From assembly GCF_003319105.1 (NCBI RefSeq), contig NZ_QOHH01000004.1, positions 124,001 to 188,000 on the forward strand: a DNA stretch of 64,000 nucleotides, written 5' to 3'. Below, piece by piece: positions 26,985 through 38,089 of this stretch. The notes below the pieces were generated by a model. The model saw nothing but the letters and a program-made list of their open reading frames with translations, was not told the origin of the DNA and searched no databases. Each line of letters begins with the position of its first letter. Within the stretch, counting starts at the first letter, position 1. Position numbers and translations under genes: made by a program. The stretch is from Blastococcus sp. TF02-09 (lineage in GTDB: Bacteria; Actinomycetota; Actinomycetes; Mycobacteriales; Geodermatophilaceae).

Positions 26985-27881
26985 ACGCGCTCGGTGAGCC
27001 GCCGCGATTCGAGCCCGGCAGACCTTGGGCTCGCGGGTCAGCTGGCGGTAGCTGAACCGCAGGACCAGCCAGCCGAGTGCCGCGAGCGCTGCGTCCCGGG
27101 CCAGATCCCGCTCGCGTGCTTCGTCCGAGCCGTGGAACGCGGCCCCGTCGAGCTCGACGGCGAGCTTCACCTCAGGCCAGGCCGCGTCGAGGAACGCCGG
27201 ACCGCCGGGCAGCACGATCCGGTACTGCTGCTCGCAAGGCGGCAACCCGGGGACATCGAGCACCTGTTGGACGGCGATCACCTCGAGCACGCTCTGCGCT
27301 CCGTTCGCGATGAGGCCGAGCAACTCGCTCAGCGCGGCCCGCCCAGGTAGTTCCGGCCGGGCCCCCAGCTCATGCGTCAGCCGGTCGACGGTGACGCGCC
27401 GTTCGCGTGTCGCGCGGAGGACGGCATCCCGGGCGACGTCGTCGAATCCTCGCGGTGCCCGTGCCCGGTGCGCTGCACCCCAGGTATCGACCAGCGACCG
27501 CGCCACGGTCGTCGCCGGCAAGCCGCGGGCCGAGACCACGGCGAAGGGGTTCTGGCTGCGGTGGACCCGGAGCCATCGGGAGGTGCGCACCCGGCGATCA
27601 CCGCGAACGGTCACGTCGATCCGGGTCACCTCGTGGTCCACGATCCCGTGGACGGCCAGCGCACTCATGTGGCTGAGCGGACCGCGGGCGTAGCCCGTCG
27701 CCGCACAGGCCCGGACCGTCCAGTCCTCGGCCAGCTCCGGAACCGTCACCCAACCCGGGTGCAGCTGGACCAAGGCGCCGGAGGCGAGCCATCGGCGCAC
27801 GCTCCGCTCGCTGGCGAGGGCCGCCAGGGCCGCCGTCGATGCCGTGCGCTCCGGTCCGAGCAGGTGAGGGAGGTCGTGCAC
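26967..27881 (-). CDS. AbiEi-like N-terminal / DUF559 endonuclease-like protein
   Basis: 304 residues from ATG 27881. The first ~90 residues (winged-helix pattern: [20 protein letters not shown], then [14 protein letters not shown]) match the AbiEi-type antitoxin DNA-binding region. The C-terminal ~110 residues match DUF559/Vsr-like PD-(D/E)xK nuclease folds: [22 protein letters not shown] holds the E-x-D-G-x-x-H core, followed by [10 protein letters not shown]. Proteins of this architecture occur in many copies in actinobacteria. They are often annotated as type IV toxin-antitoxin components, but I see no partner toxin gene next to it. It is flanked by two related palindromes, so it could have moved as a unit. 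Activity is not known. Confidence 0.7.
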   Translation of the reverse strand: MHDLPHLLGPERTASTAALAALASERSVRRWLASGALVQLHPGWVTVPELAEDWTVRACAATGYARGPLSHMSALAVHGIVDHEVTRIDVTVRGDRRVRTSRWLRVHRSQNPFAVVSARGLPATTVARSLVDTWGAAHRARAPRGFDDVARDAVLRATRERRVTVDRLTHELGARPELPGRAALSELLGLIANGAQSVLEVIAVQQVLDVPGLPPCEQQYRIVLPGGPAFLDAAWPEVKLAVELDGAAFHGSDEARERDLARDAALAALGWLVLRFSYRQLTREPKVCRARIAAAHRARLSVVP

Positions 27882-27945
27882 CCGGAGAGACTCCCGTGCA
27901 CGGGGAGATCGCCGCTGCCAACGTGGTCACGCCTGTGGACAACAG

Positions 27946-28009
27946 CCGAGCGTTGGCCCTGCACCGGCCAGAGCAGCGGACGTTCCGGCCGGCTGAGGGC
28001 CAACGCTCG
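27946..28009. repeat. 64-bp palindrome, right copy (14-bp perfect arms)
   Basis: cgagcgttggccct (27947-27960) and agggccaacgctcg (27996-28009) are perfect 14-bp inverted arms around a 35-nt loop, which itself can pair (ccggcc/ggccgg). It begins 19 bp after the valS stop, so it can act as the valS terminator. It is also related to 26921-26984 on the other side of the nuclease-like gene. Confidence 0.6.
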
Positions 28010-28027
28010 AGGTCGCATCGGGTGGGG

Positions 28028-30619
28028 TCAGGCGTCGGGGACCTCGGCGAGGACGACGTCGACGGTCAGCTCGCCGTCACCGGGCTCGACGACCAGGGTG
28101 GCGATGCCGCCGGCGTCGACCAGGTCGGCACGGCCGGCCTCGATCAGCGGCACCTGGGCCGCGGGCGCCCGCACCGTCGCCGTCTCCACGTCGGCCCGCA
28201 TGGAGACCTTCGCGTCGGACTTCGCCTTGCGGACCCCCGCCAGCGCGGCCGCCGTCGCCGTCACCACGGCCGGGTCGCCGGTCGCGGGCAGGTCGGAGCC
28301 GACCGGCCACGCGGCACGGTGCACCGAGCCGGCCTGCCACCAGGACCAGACCTCCTCGGTGACGAACGGCAGCACCGGCGCGAACAGCCGCAGCTGCACC
28401 TCGAGCGCCACCGCGAGCGCGGCCTGCGCGGAGGCGGCCTCGGGCCCCGAGCCGTAGGCGCGCGACTTCACCAGCTCCACGTAGTCGTCGCAGAACGACC
28501 AGAAGAAGGTCTCGCTGACCTCGAGCGCGCGGGTGTAGTTGTACGTCTCCATGGCCGCGGTCGCCTCGTCGACCACCCGGCCCAGCGCCGTGAGCAGCCC
28601 GAGGTCGATCGGCTCGGTGACCTGCTCGACGGTCGAGGACGCCGAGGCGCCCAGGCCGAGCACGAACTTGCCGACGTTGAGGATCTTCATCGCCAGCCGG
28701 CGGCCGACCTTCATCTGCGTCTCGTCGAACGGCGAGTCGGCACCCGGGCGCGCACCGGCGGCCCGCCAGCGCACGGCGTCGGTGCCGTAGCGCTCGAGCA
28801 CGTCGATCGGCGTGGTCGCGTTGCCCTTGGACTTCGACATCTTCTTGCGGTCGGGGTCGACCACGAACCCCGAGATCGTGGCGTGCGTCCACGGCACGGT
28901 CCCGTGCTCGTAGTGCGCCCGGACCACGGTGGAGAACAGCCAGGTGCGGATGATGTCGTGCGCCTGCGGCCGCTGGTCCATGGGGAACACCCGGGCGAAC
29001 AGCTCCGGGTCGGTGTCCCAGCCCGAGGCGACCTGCGGCGACAGCGACGACGTCGCCCACGTATCCATGACGTCGGGGTCGGCCATGAACCCGCCGGGCA
29101 CCCCGCGCTGGTCCTCGGTGAACCCGGCCGGGACGTCGGAGGACGGGTCGACCGGCAGCGACTCCTCGGGCGCCAGGATGGGCGCGGAGTGGTCGGGCTC
29201 GCCGGCCTCGTCGAGCCGGTACCAGATCGGGAACGGCACGCCGAAGAAGCGCTGCCGGCTGATCAGCCAGTCACCGTTGAGGCCCTCGACCCAGTTCTCG
29301 TAGCGGTGCCGCATGTGGTCGGGCACCCACTGGATCTCCCGGCCGCGGGCGATGAGGGCCTCGCGCAGGTCGGCGTCCCGGCCGCCGTTGCGGATGTACC
29401 ACTGGCGCGTGGTGACGATCTCGAGCGGACGGTCGCCCTTCTCGTAGAACTTCACCGGGTGGGTGATCGGCGTCGGGCCGCCCTCCAGGTCGCCCGACTC
29501 GCGCAGCAGCTCGACGATCCGCTGCTGGGCGCTGAACACCGTCTTGCCGGCGAGCTCGTCGTAGGGCGACGCCGGGACGTCGGCCGGCGGGTCGGGGAGC
29601 AGCCGGCCGTCCCAGCCGACGATCGCCCGCGTCGGCAGCTGCAGCTCGCGCCACCAGGTGACGTCGTTGAGGTCACCGAAGGTGCAGATCATCGCGATGC
29701 CCGAGCCCTTGTCCGGCTCGGCCAGGCGGTGCGCCACGACGGGGACCTCGACGCCGAACAGCGGCGTGGTCACCGTCTTGCCGAACAGCGGCTGGTAGCG
29801 CTCGTCGTCGGGATGGGCCACCAGGGCGACGCAGGCGGGCAGCAGCTCGGGCCGCGTCGTCTCGATGTACACCGGGCCGGAAGGTCCGGAGAAGGAGATC
29901 CGGTGGTAGGCGCCGGGGCGCTCGCGGTCCTCCAGCTCGGCCTGGGCGACGGCGGTGCGGAAGGTGACGTCCCAGAGGGTCGGCGCCTCCTGCGCGTAGG
30001 CCTCACCCCGGGCCAGGTTGTGCAGGAACATCCGCTGCGCGGTCGCGCGGGAGGACTCCGAGATCGTCCGGTAGACGTTCGACCAGTCCACCGACAGCCC
30101 GACGCGGCGCCACAGCTTCTCGAACTCCGCCTCGTCGGCCTCGGTCAGCCGCATGCAGAGCTCGACGAAGTTGCGCCGGGAGATCGGCACCTGGTTCTTC
30201 TCCGGCTTGGCCGGCGGCTCGAACGAGGGGTCGTAGGGCAGCGAAGGGTCGCAGCGGACGCCGTAGTAGTTCTGCACGCGGCGCTCGGTCGGCAGGCCGT
30301 TGTCGTCCCAGCCCATCGGGTAGAAGACGTGCTTGCCGCGCATGCGCTGGTAGCGGGCGATGAAGTCGGTGTGCGTGTAGCTGAACACGTGCCCGACGTG
30401 CAGCGAGCCCGACGCCGTGGGCGGGGGAGTGTCGATCGACCAGATCTGCTCGCGGGCGGTCGCGGGGTACAGCGCGGCGGCGCGGTCGAAGGCGTAGGTG
30501 TCCTCGGCCGCCCACCGCTCGACCCACTTCTCCTCGAGCCCGTCGATGGTGGGCTTGTCGGGTACGCCACCGCCGGCTCCCGGGGCCGCAGCGTCCGGAG
30601 CGTGGATGTCGGTGGTCAT
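28028..30619 (-). CDS. valS: valyl-tRNA synthetase
   Basis: 863 residues from ATG 30619. Class I signatures are seen: the HIGH-type LHVGH in [16 protein letters not shown] (about residue 60), KMSKS in [15 protein letters not shown] (about 590). The inserted CP1 editing domain (about 200-380) has the threonine-rich [20 protein letters not shown] block that proofreads threonine. The anticodon-binding domain follows from about 690. Length matches actinobacterial ValRS of the short type, with a truncated C-terminal arm. It charges tRNA-Val with valine. It is divergent from folC, with just 42 bp between the start codons. TAGACT at -7 relative to ATG suggests a leaderless mRNA. A large hairpin follows the stop. 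Confidence 0.97.
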   Translation of the reverse strand: MTTDIHAPDAAAPGAGGGVPDKPTIDGLEEKWVERWAAEDTYAFDRAAALYPATAREQIWSIDTPPPTASGSLHVGHVFSYTHTDFIARYQRMRGKHVFYPMGWDDNGLPTERRVQNYYGVRCDPSLPYDPSFEPPAKPEKNQVPISRRNFVELCMRLTEADEAEFEKLWRRVGLSVDWSNVYRTISESSRATAQRMFLHNLARGEAYAQEAPTLWDVTFRTAVAQAELEDRERPGAYHRISFSGPSGPVYIETTRPELLPACVALVAHPDDERYQPLFGKTVTTPLFGVEVPVVAHRLAEPDKGSGIAMICTFGDLNDVTWWRELQLPTRAIVGWDGRLLPDPPADVPASPYDELAGKTVFSAQQRIVELLRESGDLEGGPTPITHPVKFYEKGDRPLEIVTTRQWYIRNGGRDADLREALIARGREIQWVPDHMRHRYENWVEGLNGDWLISRQRFFGVPFPIWYRLDEAGEPDHSAPILAPEESLPVDPSSDVPAGFTEDQRGVPGGFMADPDVMDTWATSSLSPQVASGWDTDPELFARVFPMDQRPQAHDIIRTWLFSTVVRAHYEHGTVPWTHATISGFVVDPDRKKMSKSKGNATTPIDVLERYGTDAVRWRAAGARPGADSPFDETQMKVGRRLAMKILNVGKFVLGLGASASSTVEQVTEPIDLGLLTALGRVVDEATAAMETYNYTRALEVSETFFWSFCDDYVELVKSRAYGSGPEAASAQAALAVALEVQLRLFAPVLPFVTEEVWSWWQAGSVHRAAWPVGSDLPATGDPAVVTATAAALAGVRKAKSDAKVSMRADVETATVRAPAAQVPLIEAGRADLVDAGGIATLVVEPGDGELTVDVVLAEVPDA

Positions 30620-30626
30620 GCCGTTC

Positions 30627-30632
30627 AGTCTA
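30627..30632 (-). promoter_or_regulatory. -10 hexamer TAGACT of leaderless valS
   Basis: Minus strand TAGACT, then 7 nt, then ATG 30619; no Shine-Dalgarno. The divergent folC start lies only 30 bp away, so the two promoters overlap. Confidence 0.6.
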
Positions 30633-30661
30633 GGAACCGATCGGCTGGCATCCTGAGCAGG

Positions 30662-32017
30662 ATGAACAACGGCAGCACCGGTGACCTGGCCCGGGTGGAG
30701 AGAGAGCTGCTGGCGCGCTGGCCGGAGAGCCGGCTGGAGCCGTCTCTCACCCGCATCTCGGCGCTGGTCGACCTCCTCGGTTCCCCGCACCGCGCGATGC
30801 CGGTGATCCAGGTGGCCGGCACCAACGGCAAGACGACGACGGCGCGCATGATCGACGAGCTGCTCCGCGGGTTCGGGCTGCGGGTGGGCCGGTTCACCAG
30901 CCCGCACCTGGAGACGATGCGCGAGCGGATCGTCCTCGACGGCGAGCCGGTGAGCGCCGAGCGGTTCGTCGAGACCTACGACGACATCGCCCCCTACGTG
31001 CAGATGGTCGACGCCGCCGGCGAGCACCCGATGAGCTTCTTCGAGGTGATGGTCGGGATGGCCTACGCGCTGTTCGCCGACGCGCCGGTCGACGTCGCCG
31101 TCATCGAGGTGGGCATGGGCGGACGGTGGGACGCCACGAACGTCGCCGACGCGCGGGTCGCCGTCGTCACCCCGGTCGCGATGGACCACGCGGAGTACCT
31201 CGGGAACGACGTCGCCACGATCGCCCAGGAGAAGGCCGGGATCATCAAGCCCGACTCGATCGCGGTGCTGGCCCACCAGCAGCCCGGTGCCCTGGACGCG
31301 CTGATCCGGCGGGCCGTCGAGGTGAACGTCGTCGTCGCGCGGGAGGGCACCGAGTTCGGCGTCCTCGAGCGCCGGGTCGCCGTCGGCGGCCAGCAGGTGC
31401 GGCTGCAGGGCCTGGGCGGCGAGTACGACGAGGTCTACCTGCCGCTGTTCGGGGCGCACCAGGCGCAGAACGCGGCCACCGCCCTGGCCGCGGTCGAGGC
31501 GTTCCTGGGCGCGGGCGCGGCCACCGGTCCGATCGAGCAGGAGACCGTCCGCGCGGCGTTCGCCGCGGTGCGCTCGCCCGGGCGGCTGGAGCGCGTGCGC
31601 ACCAGCCCCACCGTGCTGGTGGACGCCGCGCACAACCCGGCCGGGATGACGGCGACGGTCGAGGCCATCCGCGAGTCGTTCGACTTCACCCGCCTCGTCG
31701 GGGTCGTCGGCGCGGTCCGCGGCAAGGACGTCGCGGGGATGCTGGCCGCGCTCGAGGAGATCTGCGCCGAGCTGGTGGTCACCCAGAACTCCTCGGAGCG
31801 TGCGCTGCCCGCCGACGAGCTGGGTGCGCTGGCCGTCGAGGTGTTCGGTGCCGACCGGGTCAGCGTCCAGCCGGTGCTCGGCGAGGCGATCACCGAGGCG
31901 ATCGAGCTGGCGGAGGCGGGTCCGGACGACGCGCTCGGCGGCTCGGGCGTCCTGGTCACCGGCAGCGTGATCACCGCCGGGGAGGCCCGCACGCTCCTGT
32001 CGGGACGTCGTCCGTGA
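30662..32017 (+). CDS. folC: bifunctional folylpolyglutamate synthase / dihydrofolate synthase
   Basis: 451 residues from ATG 30662. P-loop of the Mur ligase family: [18 protein letters not shown] (about 50-67). The [13 protein letters not shown] block binds dihydropteroate and folate. [12 protein letters not shown] and [11 protein letters not shown] (with the metal-binding His) follow. The C-terminal domain carries [10 protein letters not shown]. It adds glutamate to dihydropteroate and then to folates, keeping folates in the cell. The upstream sequence CATCCT-N7-ATG may be a weak leaderless -10. The stop overlaps the DUF4233 gene as GTGA, a gene pair found across actinobacteria. Confidence 0.95.
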   Translation: MNNGSTGDLARVERELLARWPESRLEPSLTRISALVDLLGSPHRAMPVIQVAGTNGKTTTARMIDELLRGFGLRVGRFTSPHLETMRERIVLDGEPVSAERFVETYDDIAPYVQMVDAAGEHPMSFFEVMVGMAYALFADAPVDVAVIEVGMGGRWDATNVADARVAVVTPVAMDHAEYLGNDVATIAQEKAGIIKPDSIAVLAHQQPGALDALIRRAVEVNVVVAREGTEFGVLERRVAVGGQQVRLQGLGGEYDEVYLPLFGAHQAQNAATALAAVEAFLGAGAATGPIEQETVRAAFAAVRSPGRLERVRTSPTVLVDAAHNPAGMTATVEAIRESFDFTRLVGVVGAVRGKDVAGMLAALEEICAELVVTQNSSERALPADELGALAVEVFGADRVSVQPVLGEAITEAIELAEAGPDDALGGSGVLVTGSVITAGEARTLLSGRRP

Positions 32018-32412
32018 GGGCCACCGACCCGGTCCGGGCCGGCCGGGCGCTGGGCGGGGCGGCTGCCGCGATCCTCGTGCTGGAGGGCATCGCGGTCCTC
32101 TTCGTGCCCCGCGGCATCGCCCCGACGGAGGGCCTGGGCGCCGTCCGGCTGACCGTGCTGCTCGTGCTGGCGCTGCTGCTGATCCTCGCCAGCGGCATCC
32201 AGCGCCGCGAGCGCGGGCTGGCCATCGGCACCGCGCTGCAGGTCCCGCTGCTGGCCACGGGGCTGATGACCGGTGCGATGTGGTTCGTCGGCGGGGCGTT
32301 CGTGCTGATCTGGCTGTACCTCCTGCAGATCCGGAAGGAACTGCTGGGGTCGATGTTCGCGCCGGTCGCCGTACCCGGGCCCGGCGACGCCGACGGGACG
32401 ACCGCCCCCTAA
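32014..32412 (+). CDS. DUF4233 membrane protein (folC-linked)
   Basis: 132 residues from GTG 32014, coupled to folC by a 4-bp overlap. Four hydrophobic helices ([68 protein letters not shown]) with short loops, and a short polar C-terminus. DUF4233 proteins are nearly always encoded immediately after folC in actinobacteria, and usually before ndk, but have no known function. Here the ndk linkage is interrupted by a protease and an oxidoreductase gene. The stop TAA lies inside a terminator hairpin. Confidence 0.85.
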   Translation: MRATDPVRAGRALGGAAAAILVLEGIAVLFVPRGIAPTEGLGAVRLTVLLVLALLLILASGIQRRERGLAIGTALQVPLLATGLMTGAMWFVGGAFVLIWLYLLQIRKELLGSMFAPVAVPGPGDADGTTAP

Positions 32413-32424
32413 GGCGGCCGTCCC
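32395..32424 (+). terminator. folC-DUF4233 terminator overlapping the stop codon
   Basis: gggacg-a-ccgcc (32395-32406) pairs with ggcgg-c-cgtccc (32413-32424), 11 pairs and one mismatch, loop ccctaa containing the TAA stop. It separates this operon from the convergent protease gene. Confidence 0.65.
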
Positions 32425-32438
32425 GTCGGCGGACGGCG

Positions 32439-34214
32439 TCAGCGGGGGCGCGCCGCCGGGCTCGGTGCCGAGACCGCCCCGGCACCGGCCTCGTTCTTCG
32501 CCAGCACGCGGAACGTGTAGGCCGTGCCCGCCTTCAGCCCCCCAACGGTGACGCCGGACGCCGTGGCCCCGGCGGTCACCGACTTGACGAGGGTCCGGCC
32601 GGAGAACGCCTGCACCACGTACCCGGTGAGCGGTGCCCCGCCGTCGCTCGCCGGCCTGGTCCAGCGCACGGCCACCGCGAGGCGCTGCGCCGTCACCGAG
32701 CTGATCGTCGGAGCGCCGGGCGTCGTGCGCGGCGTGGCGGTGACCTGCGCCGACCGCGCCCCGTACCCGGCGGTGTTCGCGGCCTCGATCCCCACCCGGT
32801 AGGCGGTCCCGTTGGTCAGCCCGGTCACGGTCGCCGAGGTCGTCTGCCCGCTGACCACGACGGACTTCGCCAGAGCCGTGCCGCGGTAGGCGGACACCCG
32901 GTAGGCCGTGACGGCGGCGCCACCGGTGTCCGCCGGCGCCGACCAGGTCAGCCGCAGCCCGCCGGCGAGTGCGGTCGGCGCGCCGACCCGCGGTGCGGAG
33001 GGCGCCCGGACCAGGGTGCCGCCGCCGGCGAGGACCTGCGCCGCGCGCACGGCGCGGACGCCGTCGACCTGCCCGTGCCCGAAGGAGTCGTCCCGGCCGG
33101 CGGCGCCCAGGTCGGTGGCCGACCAGGTGAGCGCCCGCTCGACCTGGTCCGGGGTGAGCGACGGAGCCGCGGCCTCCATCAGGGCGACGACCCCCGCCAC
33201 GTGCGGCGAGGCCATCGAGGTGCCGCTCATCCAGCCGAAGCGGTTCCCCGGGTAGGTCGAGATGATGTCGACGCCCGGAGCGGCGACGTCGACGTAGCTG
33301 CCGTAGTTGGAGAACACCGCCTTCGCGCCGTTCTGGGCGGTGGCGGAGACGCCGATGACGCCGGGCGTCGCAGCCGGCATGAAGATGGCCGACGTGTTCG
33401 CGTTGCCCGCCGCGGCGACCACGGTGGTGCCCTTCGAGCGGGCGTAGGCGACGGCGGCGTCGTAGACGGTCGAGCTGTACTGGCCCCCCAGCGACATGTT
33501 GATGACGTCGGCGCCCCGGTCGGCGGCCCAGACGATGCCGCCGCTGATCCAGGACGAGTACCCCGATCCGTCGTCCCCGAGGACCTTGACCGGCAGCACC
33601 CGGGCCCCGGCGGCGACGCCCTCGACCACCGAGCCGGCGTCCGCGGCGACCGTCCCGGCCACGTGGGTGCCGTGCCCCTGCCGGTCGTCGTTGACCCCGC
33701 CGGGGGAGCCGGTGAAGTCGCGCCCGGGGAGGAGCGCACCGGCCAGCTCGCCGTGCAGCGACACCCCGGTGTCCAGGACGGCGACGACGACGTCGGCCAG
33801 CGCGCCGGGGGAGACCTCGGCGCGGGCGGCGTCGGAGCGGACCGTCGTGTTGCCCCACTGCGGGTAGGAGCCGGCGGTCGCCCGCGCGACGACGGTCAGG
33901 TCGGCGGCCTCGACCGATGCCTGCTGCTCAAGCAGACGCACCGCGGCGTCGGCGTCGGCGCGCCGGTCGGCGTCCAGGGTGACGATCTCCGGGCCGTCGG
34001 GCGTGACGACGAACGCCTCGAGCCGGACGCCCTCGCCCTCCGTCAGGTCGGTCAGGGTGTGCTGCTCGGCGCGCGCGAGGTCGTCCACGAGCACCTCGGG
34101 GAGCCCGGTCACCTCGGGGCTCACGGGTTCCTCGGCGGTCGCTGGCCCGGCCGAGCACACGAGCACGACGGCGGCAGCGGGGACGGCCAGCAGCCGTCGG
34201 GTTCCGGTTCTCAC
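32439..34214 (-). CDS. secreted S8 (subtilisin-like) serine protease with two fibronectin III domains
   Basis: 591 residues from ATG 34214. The signal peptide covers residues 1-27, with AxA cleavage near GPATA. A short propeptide extends to about residue 110. The peptidase S8 domain spans 120-400, with catalytic D148 in VLDTGV, H181 in GHGTHVAG and S333 in [12 protein letters not shown]. Two FnIII domains follow (about 405-495 and 500-590). Each opens with P-x-x-P and contains a W-x-x-P-x-D-x-G-G pattern, closing with G-T-A-Y-x-x-x-x-A-x-N. It has no LPxTG or membrane anchor, so it is probably released outside the cell, where FnIII domains often bind polysaccharide. Convergent to folC-DUF4233 and divergent from the flavoprotein gene. 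Confidence 0.93.
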   Translation of the reverse strand: MRTGTRRLLAVPAAAVVLVCSAGPATAEEPVSPEVTGLPEVLVDDLARAEQHTLTDLTEGEGVRLEAFVVTPDGPEIVTLDADRRADADAAVRLLEQQASVEAADLTVVARATAGSYPQWGNTTVRSDAARAEVSPGALADVVVAVLDTGVSLHGELAGALLPGRDFTGSPGGVNDDRQGHGTHVAGTVAADAGSVVEGVAAGARVLPVKVLGDDGSGYSSWISGGIVWAADRGADVINMSLGGQYSSTVYDAAVAYARSKGTTVVAAAGNANTSAIFMPAATPGVIGVSATAQNGAKAVFSNYGSYVDVAAPGVDIISTYPGNRFGWMSGTSMASPHVAGVVALMEAAAPSLTPDQVERALTWSATDLGAAGRDDSFGHGQVDGVRAVRAAQVLAGGGTLVRAPSAPRVGAPTALAGGLRLTWSAPADTGGAAVTAYRVSAYRGTALAKSVVVSGQTTSATVTGLTNGTAYRVGIEAANTAGYGARSAQVTATPRTTPGAPTISSVTAQRLAVAVRWTRPASDGGAPLTGYVVQAFSGRTLVKSVTAGATASGVTVGGLKAGTAYTFRVLAKNEAGAGAVSAPSPAARPR

Positions 34215-34312
34215 GAGTCCTCATCGGCAGGTCCGGTTCCTGGCCCGATCCCCCGGAGGAGGGACACCGCGGCGCCCGAGGCCGGTTCGCCCGACACGTA
34301 CGCTGCGCGGCC

Positions 34313-35488
34313 GTGTCGCACATGTCGCACCTGTTCAGCGAGTTCACGCTCAAGGGCGTCACCCTGCGCAACCGCATCGGGATGAGCCCGATGACGATGT
34401 ACCGGTCGACCGAGGGCCGGCTGGACGACTTCCACCTGATGTACCTCGGCGCCCGGGCCGCCGGTGGGTTCGGGTTGGTCTTCCCCGAGCAGATCGCCAT
34501 CAGCCCGGAGGGGCGGACCAGCGTCCACTGCGCCGGCATCTACGACGACGCGCAGATCGAGGGCCACGCCCGGGTCACCGCGATGATCAGGGCGATGGGC
34601 GGCGTCGCCGGCATCCAGCTCGGCCACACCGGCCGCAGCGGCAGCGAGCAGCCGCCGTGGGCCGGGTGGGGACAGATCGCGCCCGACGCCCCCGACGGCT
34701 GGCAGGTGGTGGGGCCGTCCGCCGTCCCCTACGGCGCGCCGCGTCGGCCCTATCCGGTGCACGCGCTCAGCGTCGAGGAGATCGGGCAGCTGCACCGGCA
34801 GTACGCCGCGGCCGCGGTACGGGCGGCCGAGGCCGGCTACGAGTGGCTGGAGCTGCACTTCGCGCACGGGTACCTGGGCTCGAGCTTCTTCTCGCCGCTG
34901 GCCAACAAGCGCGACGACCGGTACGGCGGCAGCCTGGAGAACCGCGCCCGCTTCCTGCTCGAGGCCCTGGATGCGGTGCGCGCGGTGTGGCCCGAGCACC
35001 TGCCGCTGACCATGCGGCTGGGCGCCGACGACTTCCACCCCGTGGGCACCAGCTTCGAGGACTCCGTCGTCGCGATCGGCTGGATGAGGGAGCGCGGGCT
35101 CGACCTCGCCGACCTGAGCTTCGGCGGCAACACCGACGCGATGACCGACCCGCTGTGGAACCAGCCCGGCGCCTGGGTGGCGCGGGCCGGGCGGGTCAAG
35201 CGGGAGATCGGGATCCCCGTCGCCAGCAGCTGGAACCTCGGTGTCCCGCAGGACGCCGACGCGGCGGTCCGCTCGGGCGACGTCGACGTCGTCCTGCTGG
35301 GACGGGCGGCGCTGGCCAATCCGCACTGGCCGGTCTGGGCGGCGCGGGAGCTCGGTCACCCCAGCCCCTTCGAGCTGGTCCCGCGGGACTGGACCTGGTG
35401 GCTGGAGAACTTCCGCGGCCACGCGCCGAGCATCGGCTGGCCGGTGCCCGACGGCGGTGCCGACTCCCGCACGCGGACCAGCCCGTAG
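34313..35488 (+). CDS. NADH:flavin oxidoreductase, Old Yellow Enzyme family (YqjM-like)
   Basis: 391 residues from GTG 34313; an ATG three codons later is equally possible. TIM-barrel FMN enzyme. [21 protein letters not shown] is the typical N-terminus. [11 protein letters not shown] contains the His/Gln region that binds FMN and substrate. [25 protein letters not shown] is the diagnostic OYE signature (about 180-205), and [19 protein letters not shown] carries the phosphate-binding loop. The Cys of classical YqjM proteins, in SPMCMY, is Thr here (SPMTMY). It reduces activated C=C bonds, with substrate unknown. The weak upstream ribosome site and the ndk 11 bp downstream suggest partial co-expression. 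Confidence 0.92.
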   Translation: MSHMSHLFSEFTLKGVTLRNRIGMSPMTMYRSTEGRLDDFHLMYLGARAAGGFGLVFPEQIAISPEGRTSVHCAGIYDDAQIEGHARVTAMIRAMGGVAGIQLGHTGRSGSEQPPWAGWGQIAPDAPDGWQVVGPSAVPYGAPRRPYPVHALSVEEIGQLHRQYAAAAVRAAEAGYEWLELHFAHGYLGSSFFSPLANKRDDRYGGSLENRARFLLEALDAVRAVWPEHLPLTMRLGADDFHPVGTSFEDSVVAIGWMRERGLDLADLSFGGNTDAMTDPLWNQPGAWVARAGRVKREIGIPVASSWNLGVPQDADAAVRSGDVDVVLLGRAALANPHWPVWAARELGHPSPFELVPRDWTWWLENFRGHAPSIGWPVPDGGADSRTRTSP

Positions 35489-35491
35489 GCT
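35486..35491 (+). promoter_or_regulatory. -10 hexamer TAGGCT of leaderless ndk
   Basis: TAGGCT, 8 nt, then GTG 35500. The hexamer overlaps the end of the preceding flavoprotein gene. Confidence 0.55.
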
Positions 35492-35499
35492 CCGGCCCC

Positions 35500-35910
35500 G
35501 TGACCGAACGCACTCTTGTCCTCGTCAAGCCCGACGGCGTCGCCCGTGGCCTGGTCGGCGAGGTGATCACCCGCCTCGAGCGCAAGGGCCTGCGCCTGGT
35601 CGCCGCCGAGCTGCGGACGCTGACCGCCGCGACGGCCGAGACCCACTACGCCGAGCACCGCGAGCGGCCCTTCTTCGGCGCCCTCGTCGAGTTCATCACC
35701 AGCGGTCCGCTGATGGCCCTGGTCGTGGAGGGTCCCCGCGCCATCGAGGCGTTCCGCGCCCTGGCCGGGGCCACCGACCCCGTGAAGGCCGGCCCCGGCA
35801 CCATCCGCGGCGACTTCGCCCTCGAGGTGCAGAACAACATCGTGCACGGCTCGGACTCGCCCGAGTCCGCCGCTCGCGAGATCGCCCTGTTCTTCCCCGA
35901 CCTCGGCTAG
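35500..35910 (+). CDS. ndk: nucleoside diphosphate kinase
   Basis: 136 residues, the standard hexameric NDPK length. [16 protein letters not shown] is the N-terminal signature with the ATP-binding Lys; the active-site phospho-histidine is in [10 protein letters not shown] (about residue 113). The Kpn-loop ([11 protein letters not shown]) and [11 protein letters not shown] are canonical. It transfers phosphate from ATP to NDPs and keeps NTP and dNTP pools balanced. GTG 35500 is chosen because it lies 8 nt after a TANNNT hexamer and gives the standard N-terminus. Confidence 0.96.
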   Translation: MTERTLVLVKPDGVARGLVGEVITRLERKGLRLVAAELRTLTAATAETHYAEHRERPFFGALVEFITSGPLMALVVEGPRAIEAFRALAGATDPVKAGPGTIRGDFALEVQNNIVHGSDSPESAAREIALFFPDLG

Positions 35911-36130
35911 CCCCCAGCGCCGCGGCGGGGAGGCGTGTCCTCGCGGATCGCCCGCACCGCCGCGGTGCCGAGGAGTGCCCGCGATCGCGGTCGGGCGAAA
36001 CGGCTCACGTCGGCAGTGTGGGTGGACGCACCGGTCGAGTGCCGGGTTGTTGCCGCTGACACGCGCGGACTCGCCGTCCGGGGCGACCACAACTCCGCAC
36101 TCGGCCGGGGAGCGCCGGGAGTCCGGCGGC

Positions 36131-36136
36131 TACCCT
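36131..36136 (+). promoter_or_regulatory. -10 hexamer TACCCT of leaderless radical SAM gene
   Basis: TACCCT, 9 nt, then ATG 36146, with no Shine-Dalgarno. The 235-bp gap from ndk holds no other feature I can support. Confidence 0.55.
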
Positions 36137-36145
36137 GGACCGGTC

Positions 36146-38089
36146 ATGACTGCAGAGCTCCGCACGACCGCCGGCGAGTCGCTCTACCCGCGACTCGAGC
36201 CGCTGCTGGCCCAGATCCAGAAGCCGATCCAGTACGTGGGCGGTGAGCTGAACGCCCAGGTGAAGCCCTGGGACGAGGCCGCCGTCCACTGGGCGCTGAT
36301 GTACCCGGACGCCTACGAGGTCGGGCTGCCCAACCAGGGCCTGATGATCCTCTACGAGGTGCTCAACGAGCGCCCCGACGCCCTGGCCGAGCGCTCCTAC
36401 GCCGTCTGGCCGGACCTCGCCGCGCTCATGCGCGCGAACGGTGTCCCGCAGTTCACCGTCGACGGCCACCGCGCCGTCGCCGACTTCGACGTCCTGGGCG
36501 TCAGCTTCGCCACCGAGCTCGGGTACACGAACCTGCTCGAGGCCCTCGACCTGGCCGGCATCCCGCTGCACGCGATCGCCCGCGACGAGAGCCACCCGGT
36601 GGTCGTCGCCGGCGGGCACGCGGCCTTCAACCCCGAGCCGGTCGCCGACTTCGTCGACTGCGCGGTGCTGGGCGACGGCGAGCAGGCCGTGGGCGACATC
36701 ACCGACGTCGTCAAGGCGTGGAAGGCCCAGGGCCGCCCCGGTGGCCGGGAGGAGCTGCTCGCCCGCCTGGCCCGGGTCGACGGCGTCTACGTGCCGCGCT
36801 TCTACGCCGTCACCTACGCCGACGACGGCGCCATCGCGGGCGTCACCCGCACCCGCGACGACGTCCCGGCCAAGGTCGGCAAGCGCACCGTCATGGACCT
36901 CGACGAGTGGCCCTACCCGAAGCAGCCGCTGGTGCCGCTGGCCGAGTCGGTGCACGAGCGGATGAGCGTGGAGATCTTCCGCGGCTGTACCCGTGGCTGC
37001 CGGTTCTGCCAGGCCGGGATGATCACCCGTCCGGTGCGCGAGCGGACCATCACCGGCATCGGCTCGATGGTCGAGCAGGGGCTGAAGGCGACCGGCTACG
37101 AGGAGGTCGGGCTGCTGAGCCTCTCCAGCGCCGACCACTCCGAGATCGGGCAGCTGGCCAAGGAGCTCGCCGACCGGTACGAGGGCACCAACACCGGGCT
37201 GAGCCTGCCGAGCACCCGCGTGGACGCCTTCAACGTGACGCTGGCCAACGAGCTGTCCCGCAACGGGCGACGCTCCGGGCTGACCTTCGCCCCCGAGGGC
37301 GGTAGCGAGCGGATCCGCCGGGTGATCAACAAGACGGTGTCCAAGGAGGACCTCGTCCGCACGGTGACGACCGCGTACGCCAACGGCTGGACGCAGGTGA
37401 AGCTCTACTTCATGTGCGGTCTGCCGACCGAGACCGACGAGGACGTCCTGGAGATCGCCGACCTGGCGGTCGAGGTGATCCGCGCCGGCCGCGAGGCCAG
37501 CGGCCGCAAGGACATTCGCTGCACCGTGTCCATCGGTGGCTTCGTGCCCAAGCCGCACACCCCGTTCCAGTGGGCCGCCCAGGCCAGCGCCGAGACGATC
37601 GATCACCGGCTGCGGGTGCTCCGCGCCAAGATCAACGAGGATCGCCGCATCGGCCGGTCGATCGGCTTGCGCTACCACGACGGCAAGCCCGGCGTGATCG
37701 AGGGACTGCTGTCCCGCGGTGACCGCCGCGTCGGCCGGGTCATCGAGCGGGTGTGGCGCGAGGGCGGGAAGTTCGACGGCTGGAGCGAGCACTTCTCCTT
37801 CGAGCGGTGGACGCAGGCCGCGGCCGAGGAGCTGGCGCCCTTCGGTGTCGGCCTGGACTGGTACACCACGCGCGAGCGCACCGAGCACGAGATCCTGCCC
37901 TGGGACCACCTGGACTCCGGGCTGGACAAGGAGTGGCTCTGGGACGACTGGCAGGACGCCCTGAGCGAGGAGGAGGTCGCCGACTGCCGGTGGACCCCCT
38001 GCTACGACTGCGGGGTCTGCCCGACCATGGGCACCGAGATCCAGATCGGCCCCACCGACCGCAGCCTGCTCCCGCTGACCGTCGTCTGA
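36146..38089 (+). CDS. TIGR03960-type B12-binding radical SAM protein
   Basis: 647 residues from ATG 36146. The N-terminal ~200 residues have the cobalamin-binding-like fold seen in this family (VLGVSFATELGYTNLLEALDLAGI, GGHAAFNPEPVADFVD). The radical SAM core starts at the CTRGCRFCQ motif (CxxxCxxC, about residue 287), which binds a 4Fe-4S cluster and S-adenosylmethionine, with downstream PEGGSERIR and GLPTETDED typical of the superfamily. A C-terminal CxxC...CGVC segment may bind another cluster (CYDCGVCPTMG). Overlaps by one base with the next gene (TGATG). In many actinobacteria these two genes precede rne. Molecular role unknown. Confidence 0.93.
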   Translation: MTAELRTTAGESLYPRLEPLLAQIQKPIQYVGGELNAQVKPWDEAAVHWALMYPDAYEVGLPNQGLMILYEVLNERPDALAERSYAVWPDLAALMRANGVPQFTVDGHRAVADFDVLGVSFATELGYTNLLEALDLAGIPLHAIARDESHPVVVAGGHAAFNPEPVADFVDCAVLGDGEQAVGDITDVVKAWKAQGRPGGREELLARLARVDGVYVPRFYAVTYADDGAIAGVTRTRDDVPAKVGKRTVMDLDEWPYPKQPLVPLAESVHERMSVEIFRGCTRGCRFCQAGMITRPVRERTITGIGSMVEQGLKATGYEEVGLLSLSSADHSEIGQLAKELADRYEGTNTGLSLPSTRVDAFNVTLANELSRNGRRSGLTFAPEGGSERIRRVINKTVSKEDLVRTVTTAYANGWTQVKLYFMCGLPTETDEDVLEIADLAVEVIRAGREASGRKDIRCTVSIGGFVPKPHTPFQWAAQASAETIDHRLRVLRAKINEDRRIGRSIGLRYHDGKPGVIEGLLSRGDRRVGRVIERVWREGGKFDGWSEHFSFERWTQAAAEELAPFGVGLDWYTTRERTEHEILPWDHLDSGLDKEWLWDDWQDALSEEEVADCRWTPCYDCGVCPTMGTEIQIGPTDRSLLPLTVV

